Assembly (NCBI GenBank): GCA_910580155.1
Contig: CAJTWX010000024.1
Span: 8,974-19,832, forward strand
DNA from: an uncultured Alphaproteobacteria bacterium
GTDB taxonomy: Bacteria; Pseudomonadota; Alphaproteobacteria; RF32; CAG-239
Length of the DNA stretch: 10,859 bases
Direction of reading: 5' to 3'
Shown here: piece after piece, positions 1-7,129 of the stretch
Layout of the letters: every line of letters starts with the position of its first letter
Numbering within the stretch: the stretch's first letter is position 1
The notes under the pieces: generated by a model
The model's database searches: none
Told to the model about the DNA's origin: nothing
Seen by the model: the letters and a program-made list of their open reading frames with translations, nothing else
Translations under genes and position numbers: made by a program

Positions 1-1128
1 CTGCAATTTCGGCGGCCGGTGACATTTATGGTGGGCGAAAATGGCAGCGGCAAAACAAATGTATTAGAAGCCGTATCCTTTTTATCGCAAGGACGCGGTT
101 TACGCAGCGCCAAACTTTCAGAGATTAAAACATTCGATTTCTTAGCAAATACACAAGATGCTCCAGTATTCATCAACAATAACGGCTGGGCTGTTTCTGC
201 CCAGCTGGACAGCTTTGGTGAAGAATTCACCATTGGTACGGCAGTTGAAAGCTCGCTCAAAGAAATTGCATACAATGAAACCAAAGAAGTTGAGCGGCGA
301 ATCGTTCACGTCAACAATCAGAAATTAAGTTCGCAAAATGATTTAGGAAATTTTCTTTCTATCATCTGGGTCACGCCGCAAATGGACAGAATTTTTCAAG
401 GCGGCTCACAGAATCGTCGTTCTTTTCTTGACCGAATCGTTTATGCGTTTGATGTGGAACACGCTAAGCGTTTATCTACTTTCGATAACCTTTACAGACA
501 ATGGTTGCAGATTCTAAAAAGCGGAACGCTTAATAATATCTGGCTAGATACATTGGAAGAACAAATTGCCGGAATTGGCGTTGCAATCGCCGCGGCGCGG
601 CGCGAGCAGGTTATCCGCTTAAACACGTTTATTGAAACGAATCCGGATGATACCTTTCCCGATGCCCTGTTAGAGTTGGATGGCACAATTGAAAAGATGG
701 TTGCCGAAAAGCCGGCTGTCTATGTGGAAGATTTTTACCGCGAATCGCTTTTTAACCAGCGGCGCAGTATTTTATATAATGATGCCGGAGCAGGCATCAA
801 CAAAACAGATTTAAAAGCTGTTTACAAAAAGAAAAATGTTCCAGCGAATCTCTGTTCTACCGGAGAACAAAAATCATTATTGCTTAATATTATTTTGGCA
901 CAAGCCAAAAGCCTGATTGCCTCTAAAAACATTTACCCGATTCTCTTGCTTGATGAAATTACCGCGCATTTGGACGAAGTTAAGAGGGACGCCTTTTTTG
1001 CGAAAATAAGAAACCTGAATGTTCAGAGCTGGCTTACCTCTACAACAATGTTTGACTTTACAGGAATTAAAAACGACACACAGTTTTTCGAGGTTAAAGA
1101 CAACACAATTACTCCGATCGCTTTTTAA
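1..1128 (+). CDS. recF: RecF, DNA replication and repair ATPase (5' end outside window)
   Basis: RecF is an SMC-like ABC ATPase that binds gapped DNA and, with RecO and RecR, helps load RecA at stalled forks. The frame is open from base 1, so the gene starts upstream; roughly 20 N-terminal residues appear to be missing. A GTG at 19 is not the true start, because the residues before it (LQFRRP) continue the RecF fold. Visible motifs, numbered from the first window codon, are Walker A GENGSGKT (12-19), the ABC signature STGEQKS (from 286) and Walker B LLLDEITAHLD with D318/E319. The 375 visible residues plus the missing start fit the family's usual length of about 360-390. The STGEQK signature and the FLSQGRGLR stretch resemble alphaproteobacterial RecF. 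It ends in a shared terminator facing gpsA. dnaA/dnaN are common upstream partners but are not visible here. Confidence 0.96.
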   Translation: MQFRRPVTFMVGENGSGKTNVLEAVSFLSQGRGLRSAKLSEIKTFDFLANTQDAPVFINNNGWAVSAQLDSFGEEFTIGTAVESSLKEIAYNETKEVERRIVHVNNQKLSSQNDLGNFLSIIWVTPQMDRIFQGGSQNRRSFLDRIVYAFDVEHAKRLSTFDNLYRQWLQILKSGTLNNIWLDTLEEQIAGIGVAIAAARREQVIRLNTFIETNPDDTFPDALLELDGTIEKMVAEKPAVYVEDFYRESLFNQRRSILYNDAGAGINKTDLKAVYKKKNVPANLCSTGEQKSLLLNIILAQAKSLIASKNIYPILLLDEITAHLDEVKRDAFFAKIRNLNVQSWLTSTTMFDFTGIKNDTQFFEVKDNTITPIAF

Positions 1129-1172
1129 CTCTGAAGATGCCAGTCAATATTGTACTTTGTTATATGTAAAAA

Positions 1173-1201
1173 CCTCCCTGAAAATCAGGGAGGCTTCTTT
1201 T
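1173..1201. terminator. Bidirectional intrinsic terminator between recF and gpsA
   Basis: A perfect 9-bp stem pairs CCTCCCTGA (1173-1181) with TCAGGGAGG (1185-1193) around an AAA loop. On the plus strand it is followed by CTTCTTTT; on the minus strand the stem is followed by TTTTTA. It lies 45 nt after the recF stop and 10 nt after the gpsA stop. Its position between convergent genes and the T-tracts on both sides fit a Rho-independent terminator serving both genes. Confidence 0.9.
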
Positions 1202-1210
1202 ATCTGAATG

Positions 1211-2185
1211 TCAAAATTGTTCAAACTCGTGTTTCAAATCACGGTCAAACATTGAGCGAATCGTTTGTTTGACATCTGCACCTTCATAAACAGCTTTGTA
1301 TAAAGCCTGACAAATCGGCATATTGATATTTTCTTTATCGGCAATATTTTTCACGGCTTTTAAGGTATAATAGCCTTCTGCCAGCTTACCAAAGTCTTCA
1401 CCTTTCGCAAACAGCTCACCAAACATACGGTTATGACTATGTTTCGAGAACAACGTTGCTTCGTAATCTCCCAGATGAGATAAGCCATAGGCCGTCATCG
1501 GATTACCGCCAAAATGTTTGATAAATCGGCCAACTTCTATCGGAGCCCTTGCCATCAAGGCTCCTTTTAAGCCGTACCACTCTAAACCGTCCAAAATGCC
1601 GGCGGCGATACCGATTACATTTTTAAGAGCAGCACCAATTTGATTACCGATAAAATCTGCACCATAGTAGAATCGGATTAAATCGCTTTGCAACGCGCGT
1701 ACAACGTTTTCTTTGATTTCTTCTTCATCACTGTCAATTACAGCGCAAGAAGGAACCCCCTTAATATAATCCTGAACGTGACCAGGGCCTCCCAAAGTTG
1801 CAATGTGAATCGGCTGGTTAATTTCCTCACGCATAACCGCACTTAAGATTTTGGCCTCCGGCTCTTCAAGCCCTTTCATAGCCAATAAAAATGTTTTTCC
1901 GGCAATATTATAACCGTTTAACTCTTTTGCCAAAGAGCGTAAATGTTGACTGCCAATTGAAATAATAATCAAATCATTATCTAGAACATCGACAATTTTC
2001 TCATACAAATACATATTGTCGCTTAAGGAGAGATATTGGTTTTTGCGCGTTTCTTTCAACTCAATAAAATCAGGAGAATCCGGACGGCTGTAAATTTTCA
2101 CCCGTTCCATCTTACAATGATTTGCGGCATACCACGCCAAAAAAGTTCCCCAACGTCCGCTGCCGATAACAGAAATTTCAGCCAT
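1211..2185 (-). CDS. gpsA: Glycerol-3-phosphate dehydrogenase [NAD(P)+]
   Basis: Cytoplasmic enzyme that reduces dihydroxyacetone phosphate to sn-glycerol 3-phosphate, the backbone for phospholipid synthesis. The 324-residue product has the Rossmann motif GSGRWGT (8-14), the MKGLE stretch with K104, the likely catalytic lysine K188 in ALKNVIGIAAG, and the C-terminal substrate site with D240, T244 and N252-R253 (GDYEAT...HNR), followed by EGYYT and MPI. Length is close to the usual 330-340. The ATG at 2185 was chosen because AAGGA lies 7 nt upstream and the Rossmann strand starts at once; an in-frame ATG at 2257 would add 24 residues unlike the family. Several family blocks are divergent: GGPGHVQD replaces the usual GPSFA-type motif, and ARAPIEV replaces the usual TRGLAE-type motif. 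The key residues are nevertheless kept, so activity is expected. Confidence 0.92.
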   Translation of the reverse strand: MAEISVIGSGRWGTFLAWYAANHCKMERVKIYSRPDSPDFIELKETRKNQYLSLSDNMYLYEKIVDVLDNDLIIISIGSQHLRSLAKELNGYNIAGKTFLLAMKGLEEPEAKILSAVMREEINQPIHIATLGGPGHVQDYIKGVPSCAVIDSDEEEIKENVVRALQSDLIRFYYGADFIGNQIGAALKNVIGIAAGILDGLEWYGLKGALMARAPIEVGRFIKHFGGNPMTAYGLSHLGDYEATLFSKHSHNRMFGELFAKGEDFGKLAEGYYTLKAVKNIADKENINMPICQALYKAVYEGADVKQTIRSMFDRDLKHEFEQF

Positions 2186-2223
2186 ATCGTTTTCCTTTTC
2201 AATAAATATTATTTTATATATGT

Positions 2224-2252
2224 AATTTAAGACGCAATTCTTTTCTTGGCAA
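2224..2252 (-). promoter_or_regulatory. Possible sigma-70 promoter for gpsA
   Basis: On the minus strand TTGCCA (2252-2247) and TAAATT (2229-2224) are separated by 17 nt. The -35 matches consensus at 5 of 6 bases and the -10 at only 4 of 6. It lies in the 116-nt gap between the upstream unknown gene and gpsA. The region is AT-rich, so a chance match is possible, and read-through from the upstream gene is an alternative. Confidence 0.35.
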
Positions 2253-2301
2253 ACCAAGTTTATAAGAAATTAACAGGGAAACGAGGAAAACGAAAAAGAA
2301 T

Positions 2302-2661
2302 CTATTTAAGATTTTTCTTCACCCTCTGGCGACCTATAATTGCATTGATATAGTCAAACTTTGCAAATGATTTATATGCATAGTCCAAACTTTGTTTTTC
2401 ATAGCCGTAGAAGACTTTATTGGCAAGCCCTTTTATGGCGTCATCTATTTTCTTAAATGCTTCGTTATAGTCTTTACTGAAGTTATTTTTAGCTTTCTTT
2501 TGGACAAGTTCGTGGTAGGCAGCAATTACCTTTGCTGTTTCATCTGCCGAATTAGTATATCCTTTACGCTCAAACTCGTGCATAATCTGTGCTGTTGTTT
2601 GGTAAAAGCACTTATTCGTCAAAATACTTTTCTGCGTTTCATTTTTGCTGTCTATTATCAT
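2302..2661 (-). CDS. Unknown small lysine-rich protein
   Basis: A 119-residue protein that I do not recognise. It is rich in Lys, Asn, Tyr and Ala, has no signal peptide or membrane segment, and reads as mostly alpha-helical, for example the stretches around ADETAKVIAAYHEL and EAFKKIDDAIKGL. The C-terminus is strongly basic (GRQRVKKNLK), which could suit nucleic-acid or ribosome contact, but that is speculation. Support for a real gene is a GGAGG at 2680-2676 and a plausible promoter just upstream. ATG 2661 is 14 nt from the GGAGG, which is a long spacing. A TTG at 2682 would start inside the ribosome-binding site, so it is less likely. The gene is divergent from rpmH and lies 116 nt upstream of gpsA, so the two could be co-transcribed. 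Confidence 0.65.
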   Translation of the reverse strand: MIIDSKNETQKSILTNKCFYQTTAQIMHEFERKGYTNSADETAKVIAAYHELVQKKAKNNFSKDYNEAFKKIDDAIKGLANKVFYGYEKQSLDYAYKSFAKFDYINAIIGRQRVKKNLK

Positions 2662-2694
2662 TACAAGAACGTAAACCTCCAAAAATATAGTTTA

Positions 2695-2722
2695 TGTATA
2701 ACACAAAAATTTTATTTTTCAA
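2695..2722 (-). promoter_or_regulatory. Probable sigma-70 promoter for the small unknown gene
   Basis: On the minus strand TTGAAA (2722-2717) and TATACA (2700-2695) are separated by 16 nt, each matching consensus well. Transcription would start near 2688, just before the GGAGG ribosome-binding site at 2680-2676, giving a leader of about 25-30 nt. The surrounding DNA is very AT-rich, which raises the chance of coincidence. Confidence 0.5.
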
Positions 2723-2756
2723 GATATTTTACTCATTACATTCAGTAATATTTTTC

Positions 2757-2800
2757 ATAATTGCTTATATTGTGTCATTTTAACCAATTCAAGCAATTAT
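2757..2800. repeat. 10-bp perfect inverted repeat between divergent promoters
   Basis: ATAATTGCTT (2757-2766) is exactly complementary to AAGCAATTAT (2791-2800), with 24 nt between the arms. After a 2-nt mismatch on each side, pairing resumes for 4 bp (ATTG 2769-2772 with CAAT 2785-2788). It sits between the -35 of the leftward promoter (2717-2722) and the -35 of the rpmH promoter (2818-2823), and no gene covers it. A regulator-binding site for one or both directions is possible. It lacks the GC-rich stem and T-tract of a terminator. Confidence 0.5.
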
Positions 2801-2817
2801 TTATGCTTAAAAAAATA

Positions 2818-2846
2818 TTGACTTCTTATAAGATTGATTTTATAAA
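2818..2846 (+). promoter_or_regulatory. Sigma-70 promoter of the rpmH-rnpA-yidD-yidC-engB operon
   Basis: TTGACT (2818-2823) and TATAAA (2841-2846) are separated by exactly 17 nt, each one mismatch from consensus. The expected start near 2853 gives a leader of about 65 nt before the rpmH ATG. This is the best promoter in the window, as expected for a highly expressed ribosomal protein gene. Confidence 0.8.
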
Positions 2847-2917
2847 GGGGGCGTAAACCGAGAGGCTGTTTATAAAACAAGCCTTTAAATAAATAACTAA
2901 TTAACCGGAGATTCATT

Positions 2918-3052
2918 ATGAAACGTACATATCAACCGAGTAAGCTCGTCAGAGCACGCCGTCACGGTTTCCGTACCCGTATGGCAACAGCAGGCGGACG
3001 TAAAGTGTTAGCTGCACGTCGTGCAAGAGGTCGTAAAAGACTTTCAGCTTAA
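2918..3052 (+). CDS. rpmH: Large ribosomal subunit protein bL34
   Basis: bL34 is a small, very basic protein of the 50S subunit that binds 23S rRNA. The 44-residue product starts [10 protein letters not shown] and contains the family hallmark RRHGFRTRM followed by a [23 protein letters not shown] Arg/Lys-rich end, the full usual length. GGAG at 2907-2910 is spaced 7 nt from the ATG. It is the first gene of the operon, 11 nt before rnpA, the usual bacterial pairing. The stop codon lies inside a small hairpin described separately. Confidence 0.97.
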   Translation: MKRTYQPSKLVRARRHGFRTRMATAGGRKVLAARRARGRKRLSA

Positions 3053-3063
3053 GCTTTTAAGCT
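3046..3063 (+). promoter_or_regulatory. Intercistronic hairpin abutting the rnpA start codon
   Basis: AGCTTAA (3046-3052) pairs perfectly with TTAAGCT (3057-3063) around a GCTT loop, a 7-bp stem. It contains the rpmH stop codon and ends on the base before the rnpA ATG. rnpA has no visible Shine-Dalgarno sequence, so the stem may lower initiation or make it depend on ribosomes terminating at rpmH. The sequence is short and AT-rich, so folding in vivo is uncertain. Confidence 0.4.
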
Positions 3064-3453
3064 ATGACAAAAATACTTACTTTCAAAAAAAGAAAAGATT
3101 TTTTAAGAGTCGCCAAAGGTGCTTATATTGCAACTCACAATATGGTACTGCAGGCGACTCCCAGTTTATCTGAAACCGATAATATTATGGTTGGCTATAC
3201 GGCTACAAAAAAAATCGGCAATGCTGTTATCCGCAATAAGAGCAAACGCAGATTACGGGCTGTTGTTGCTGCTGTTTTACGCAAATATGCATTAGCACAT
3301 ATTGATTACGTTTTCATTGCACGGGTATCTACAGCTGAATGCGATTTTCAGGAATTGCAGCGCGATACAATTTATGCCATCAAAAAAATCAACAAGAATT
3401 TCTTACCCACATCCGTAGATGAGGCTAAACCTGCTGATGAAAAAGATATGTAA
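3064..3453 (+). CDS. rnpA: Ribonuclease P protein component
   Basis: RnpA is the protein subunit of RNase P, which supports the catalytic RNA in removing 5' leaders from tRNA precursors. The 129-residue product shows the family core GYTATKKIGNAVIRNKSKRRLR, with the RNR-type RNA-binding motif RNKSKRRLR at 57-65. The N-terminus (LTFKKRKDFLRVAKG) matches the usual first helix and strand. Length is typical. It starts 11 nt after rpmH without a recognisable ribosome-binding site, suggesting translational coupling. Its final codons overlap yidD; the C-terminal tail after about residue 114 (SVDEAKPADEKDM) is acidic and not conserved in the family. Confidence 0.95.
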   Translation: MTKILTFKKRKDFLRVAKGAYIATHNMVLQATPSLSETDNIMVGYTATKKIGNAVIRNKSKRRLRAVVAAVLRKYALAHIDYVFIARVSTAECDFQELQRDTIYAIKKINKNFLPTSVDEAKPADEKDM

Positions 3454-3700
3454 ATTTTTCACATTTGCGCTTGGCCGGCTGATTATTCTTTTTATCAAAT
3501 TTTATAAAAAAACAATTTCCCCGTTGCTGCCCACAGCCTGCAGATATACACCAACCTGTTCTGAATATATGATACAAGCCATTACAATACACGGCGTTTG
3601 GAAAGGAATTTATCTCGGAACTAAAAGAATATTGCGCTGTCATCCGTGGGGCAGCTGCGGGTATGACCCAGTCCCCCGTTCTGATAAAGATACGGATTAA
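3437..3700 (+). CDS. yidD: Membrane protein insertion efficiency factor YidD
   Basis: YidD is a small membrane-associated protein that promotes YidC-dependent insertion of inner-membrane proteins. The 87-residue product has a hydrophobic or amphipathic N-terminal helix (about 7-23), then the hallmark CRYTPTCSEY (35-44) and the C-terminal block RCHPWGSCGYDPVP (67-80) with the conserved cysteines. ATG 3437 was chosen because GAGG lies 12 nt upstream and the length matches the usual 70-90 residues. An in-frame ATG at 3419 would add six residues (93 in total) without a ribosome-binding site. It overlaps the end of rnpA by 17 nt, consistent with coupled translation, and precedes its functional partner yidC. 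Confidence 0.92.
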   Translation: MKKICKFFTFALGRLIILFIKFYKKTISPLLPTACRYTPTCSEYMIQAITIHGVWKGIYLGTKRILRCHPWGSCGYDPVPRSDKDTD

Positions 3701-3787
3701 ACCGTTATAACGCTTTACAATGATGCTTTTTTATATTACAAAAAATAAAAAATAACAACTTTACAGTTTTTAGGAGAATTTTAAGGT

Positions 3788-5455
3788 ATGAAAGATGAAT
3801 TAAAATCTTTATCTCTGGCGATTGTTCTGTCTTTTATCGCAATTTATTCCGTAAATTACTTTTTCGGAATTAACAAGAAAAGCACTATCCAGCCGCAGGT
3901 AGCACAAGCCGAACAAGCAGTCGTTGAAAGTATTAAAGAAATAGAGGCTCCGATAACACCTAAAAATACGGATGAAGCATTGGCTGAAGACAAGCGAATC
4001 GCCGTACACAATAATTCCGTTAATGGTTCTATCCGCCTGAAAGGCTCAAGATTTGACAATCTTTCTCTCTCCAAATATAATGTTTCTCTGGAAGAAAACA
4101 GCCCCAAAGTTGAACTATTAAAACCGCTTCATACACAAAATCAATATTTTGCTGAGCTTGGCTGGCTTTCTTTAGATAAAAATATTTCTTTGCCTTCGGC
4201 TAATTCCGTTTGGGAAAGTGCCGGTGGTGAACTTACACCACAAACGCCGGTTACTCTTATCTGGCAAAATAATGAAGGTATTAAAATCATCCGGAAAATA
4301 TCTATTGACCCTGATTATCTTTTTACAATCGAAGATACTGTTGAAAACAACAGCGGACAAGAAATTGAGGTATTTCCTTATGCGCTTATCAGCAGAAACA
4401 TTCAGGGGCTTGAAACAACACGCTCGGTTGTTCACGAAGGCGTCAGCGGTATTATTGACGGCACATTGAAAGAATTTAAATATAGTTCTCTTAAAAAGAA
4501 TGACAGCAAAACTTTTGAAACCAAAGGCGGATGGCTTGGCTTTTCAGACAGATACTGGTTTTCTGCATTTATTTTAGGCAATAAAGATAAAGCTACGGCT
4601 ACTATTAAAAACAATGATGACACCAATTATCAGGTAGATTACCTCGGCTCAAGAATAGTTATTCCGAATCATAAGGCCGGACAATACACTTATAGGCTCT
4701 TTTCAGGTGCTAAGGAGATAAAACTACTTGATAAATATAAAAAAGAAAATGGTTTTCCCAAATTTGATTTGGCGGTCGATTTTGGCTGGTATTACTTTTT
4801 AACGAAACCATTCTTTTATATTTTAGATATTTTATATGGCTTTCTTGGCAATATGGGATGGGCTATTCTGTTATTTGCAGCTTTATTAAGGCTGTGTATG
4901 TTTCCGATTGCAAACAAATCTTATACCAGTATGGCGAAGATGCGTGCGCTGCAACCGAAAATAAACGATATCAGAAAAAAATATGGCGATAATCAAATGT
5001 TGATTCAGCAGGCTACTATGGAGCTTTACAAGCGCGAGAAAATCAATCCGGCCTCAGGATGCTTGCCGCTTCTTATTCAGATTCCTATCTTTTTCTCTTT
5101 GTATAAAGTTTTGAATTTTTCGTTGGAAATCAGGCACGCACCGTTTATCGGGTGGATTAAGGATTTATCGGCGCCGGATCCGATGACAATTTCCCAGATG
5201 ACGCATATTGCTGTTCCTGCGTTTATTGATATTGGTTTATGGCCGATTTTTATGGGCTTTACAATGTGGATGCAACAAAAACTTAATCCAGCTCCTGCAA
5301 GCAAAGAGCAAGCGCGTATGTTTGCCTTAATGCCGGTATTCTTTACTTTTATGCTTGGGCATTTTGCTGCCGGTTTGGTTATCTATTGGACGTTGAGCAA
5401 TGTTCTTTCCATTATTCAGCAGAAAACTATTATGAAAAAAAACGGAGTTGAGTAA
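3788..5455 (+). CDS. yidC: Membrane protein insertase YidC
   Basis: YidC (Oxa1/YidC/Alb3 family) inserts and folds inner-membrane proteins, alone or with SecYEG. The 555-residue protein has the Gram-negative layout: TM1 (about 8-26), a large periplasmic beta-domain (about 55-335), then the conserved five-helix insertase core. Landmarks are the groove arginine R368 (FAALLRLCMFP), the cytoplasmic loop YTSMAKMRALQPKI, the GCLPLLIQIPIF helix (C425 onward) and the last helices to about 545, ending in SIIQQKTIMKK. AGGAG at 3772-3776 supports ATG 3788. The 87-nt gap after yidD is AT-rich and holds a 10-bp palindrome (CGTTATAACG, 3703-3712). A weak TTTACA/TACAAA pair there is not convincing as a promoter. 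The stop overlaps the engB start. Confidence 0.97.
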   Translation: MKDELKSLSLAIVLSFIAIYSVNYFFGINKKSTIQPQVAQAEQAVVESIKEIEAPITPKNTDEALAEDKRIAVHNNSVNGSIRLKGSRFDNLSLSKYNVSLEENSPKVELLKPLHTQNQYFAELGWLSLDKNISLPSANSVWESAGGELTPQTPVTLIWQNNEGIKIIRKISIDPDYLFTIEDTVENNSGQEIEVFPYALISRNIQGLETTRSVVHEGVSGIIDGTLKEFKYSSLKKNDSKTFETKGGWLGFSDRYWFSAFILGNKDKATATIKNNDDTNYQVDYLGSRIVIPNHKAGQYTYRLFSGAKEIKLLDKYKKENGFPKFDLAVDFGWYYFLTKPFFYILDILYGFLGNMGWAILLFAALLRLCMFPIANKSYTSMAKMRALQPKINDIRKKYGDNQMLIQQATMELYKREKINPASGCLPLLIQIPIFFSLYKVLNFSLEIRHAPFIGWIKDLSAPDPMTISQMTHIAVPAFIDIGLWPIFMGFTMWMQQKLNPAPASKEQARMFALMPVFFTFMLGHFAAGLVIYWTLSNVLSIIQQKTIMKKNGVE

Positions 5456-6096
5456 TGGAAGAAAACCAAGACGAAATGCAGCAATTGCGCCTTAAAAAAG
5501 GTAAGGAGCTATTTAACAAGAAATGCGATTTTGTTTTGAGCGTTGCAAATCTTAAGCAACTGCCCGCGGATAATCTTGAAGAAATTGCATTTGCCGGACG
5601 TTCTAATGTGGGTAAATCCAGTTTAATCAACGCTCTTTTCGGACAGCGTAAGCTTGCCAAGACGTCATCAACCCCCGGCCGAACACAACAATTGAATTAT
5701 TTTAACCTTGATAACAGGCTGTATGTTGTTGACTTGCCGGGGTATGGGTTTGCTAAAGCTCCGAAAGATATCGTTCAGAACTGGCAAAAGCTTATCAATA
5801 CATATCTTGTGGGCAGGGCAAATTTGCGGCGTGATTTTCTTTTGATTGACTCCCGACATGGTATTAAAAAGATTGACGAAGAAATTATGGATATGCTTGA
5901 TAAAGCGGCCGTCACTTATCAGATTGTCTTAACCAAAATCGATAAAATCAGTGCCAAAGAGCTTGAGAAAGTGCTTAGCGATACGCAGAATATTGTGGCA
6001 AAACACACAGCTGCACACGTTTGCATATTAAAAACGAGTTCGGAAAAAAATCTGTATTTGGATGAACTTAAAGCCGAGGTTGCTGATTTAATTTAG
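5455..6096 (+). CDS. engB: Ribosome biogenesis GTPase EngB (YihA/YsxC)
   Basis: EngB is a TRAFAC-class GTPase needed for maturation of the large ribosomal subunit. The 213-residue product has G1 GRSNVGKSS (48-56), G2 TPGRT (73-77), G3 DLPGYG (93-98), G4 TKIDK (160-164) and a G5-like TSS (194-196), the standard set in the standard order. Length is typical. It starts in a TAATG overlap with yidC, with GGAG at 5444-5447 inside yidC, so translation is coupled. At its 3' end the stop codon overlaps the convergent virB11 stop, leaving no room for an intergenic terminator. In many alphaproteobacteria argB follows here; it is absent. Confidence 0.96.
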   Translation: MEENQDEMQQLRLKKGKELFNKKCDFVLSVANLKQLPADNLEEIAFAGRSNVGKSSLINALFGQRKLAKTSSTPGRTQQLNYFNLDNRLYVVDLPGYGFAKAPKDIVQNWQKLINTYLVGRANLRRDFLLIDSRHGIKKIDEEIMDMLDKAAVTYQIVLTKIDKISAKELEKVLSDTQNIVAKHTAAHVCILKTSSEKNLYLDELKAEVADLI

Positions 6097-7073
6097 GTTA
6101 TTTCTGTTATGCCACGGATATTTCCATCGCGAACAATCTGGACAACATGCAATTTTTTGCGCATTTCTTCAATGGTTTTTTCAACATCTATATGCGGCTG
6201 AGTACGCATTATACGCTTTACAAATGCTTCATAAGCGGCTGTAGAACTTTCGGCGTGAATTGTCGCCAAACAGTTATCGTGTCCGGAACCCATCAATTCC
6301 CAAATTGCGGCAGCATTACTGGTGGATATCTCACCGCCGATAATTGCATCCGGCGTAAAACGTACGATTAAGTCAATTACTTTTGAGTAATCCATACTGT
6401 TTGTCTGTTCGGTACGGGATAAAACGATGTGTACGTGATTTGGCTGCGGCACGTTCAACTCGCGTGTATCCTCAACAGTGATAACACGTTTGTGAATATC
6501 CAGCAATTTAAGAAGATTATTTAACAGGGTGGTTTTACCGGTACCAGTACCTCCGCTGACTAAGATATGGTCACCGCGACGCAATGCCAAAAGTAAACGC
6601 TCATAAGCATCTCCGGGGTCTTTGATATTTTTTAAAGGATTAATTTCTTTTAATTCTTTTCCTTGTTCCAAACCATAATCGCCGAAACCAAACGCTACAT
6701 CGTCTGCGTGCAGACGGATAGTTATGGCAATTCCACCGGCAGCAGCATCATCCAAGTCATATTCAATATTTTTTCCGGCAACTCCGGTAAAACGGTGCCC
6801 TCCGGGAATGCGTGCATAAACAACCGGAGAACCGTTTATGGGGTCAAATTCCTGATCATTCAAATTAGCGATAATGTGCAGCAAGTTAGTCAAATATTCG
6901 CGGGTAAGTTTCGGGTCTTTATAATTTACCCAAGGGAAGGCTCTTTTCCCGCGCAACCGCAACCATATATCTCCGGGGTGGTTTATTGCCACCTCTTCGA
7001 TATTTTCCTGCTCATACCAATAGGCAAGTGGTCTTAAAATAGAACTTAAAACCTGATCTTCCAACTTTCCCAT
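6093..7073 (-). CDS. virB11: VirB11-type T4SS ATPase
   Basis: VirB11 proteins are hexameric cytoplasmic ATPases at the inner-membrane base of type IV secretion systems, powering substrate transfer or assembly. The 326-residue product carries the N-terminal domain with EVAINHPGDIW (27-37), Walker A GGTGTGKTT (174-182), the Asp box VEDTREL (200-206), Walker B DAIIGGE (242-248) and the His box GHDNCLATIHAES (264-276). Full length and all catalytic motifs indicate an active ATPase. The NHPG element and compact size favour VirB11/TrbB over PilT-, DotB- or CpaF-like relatives. The start is supported by AGGGAG about 7 nt upstream. It follows the virB10-like gene by 79 nt, the usual virB10-virB11 order, and has its own likely promoter. 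No virD4 follows; the gene converges directly on engB. Confidence 0.93.
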   Translation of the reverse strand: MGKLEDQVLSSILRPLAYWYEQENIEEVAINHPGDIWLRLRGKRAFPWVNYKDPKLTREYLTNLLHIIANLNDQEFDPINGSPVVYARIPGGHRFTGVAGKNIEYDLDDAAAGGIAITIRLHADDVAFGFGDYGLEQGKELKEINPLKNIKDPGDAYERLLLALRRGDHILVSGGTGTGKTTLLNNLLKLLDIHKRVITVEDTRELNVPQPNHVHIVLSRTEQTNSMDYSKVIDLIVRFTPDAIIGGEISTSNAAAIWELMGSGHDNCLATIHAESSTAAYEAFVKRIMRTQPHIDVEKTIEEMRKKLHVVQIVRDGNIRGITEIT

Positions 7074-7100
7074 TAATATCTCCCTTAAATAATTTCTTAT

Positions 7101-7129
7101 ATTTTAACACAATTATCAGCTGCCGTCAA
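7101..7129 (-). promoter_or_regulatory. Probable sigma-70 promoter for virB11
   Basis: In the 79-nt gap between the virB10-like gene and virB11, the minus strand carries TTGACG (7129-7124) and TAAAAT (7106-7101) separated by exactly 17 nt. The expected start near 7094 leaves a leader of about 20 nt that includes the AGGGAG ribosome-binding site. This suggests virB11 can be expressed independently of, or in addition to, read-through from the upstream gene. Confidence 0.6.

Noticed and set aside
2245..2258. Small hairpin CTTGG-CAAA-CCAAG upstream of gpsA as a terminator
   Set aside because: The stem has only 5 bp and lacks a proper T-tract on either strand.
2392..2748. Plus-strand 118-residue open frame
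   Set aside because: It is antisense to the small unknown gene, has a Phe/Ile/Val-rich composition typical of reverse-complement AT-rich coding DNA, and no ribosome-binding site.
2683..2917. Replication origin next to rpmH and near recF
   Set aside because: The region is AT-rich, but I see no TTATNCACA-type DnaA boxes and no dnaA gene. The promoter and inverted repeat explain what is visible.
3714..3736. Promoter in the yidD-yidC gap
   Set aside because: TTTACA with a TACAAA 17 nt later is a weak match in a very AT-rich gap, and yidC is adequately explained by the operon promoter.
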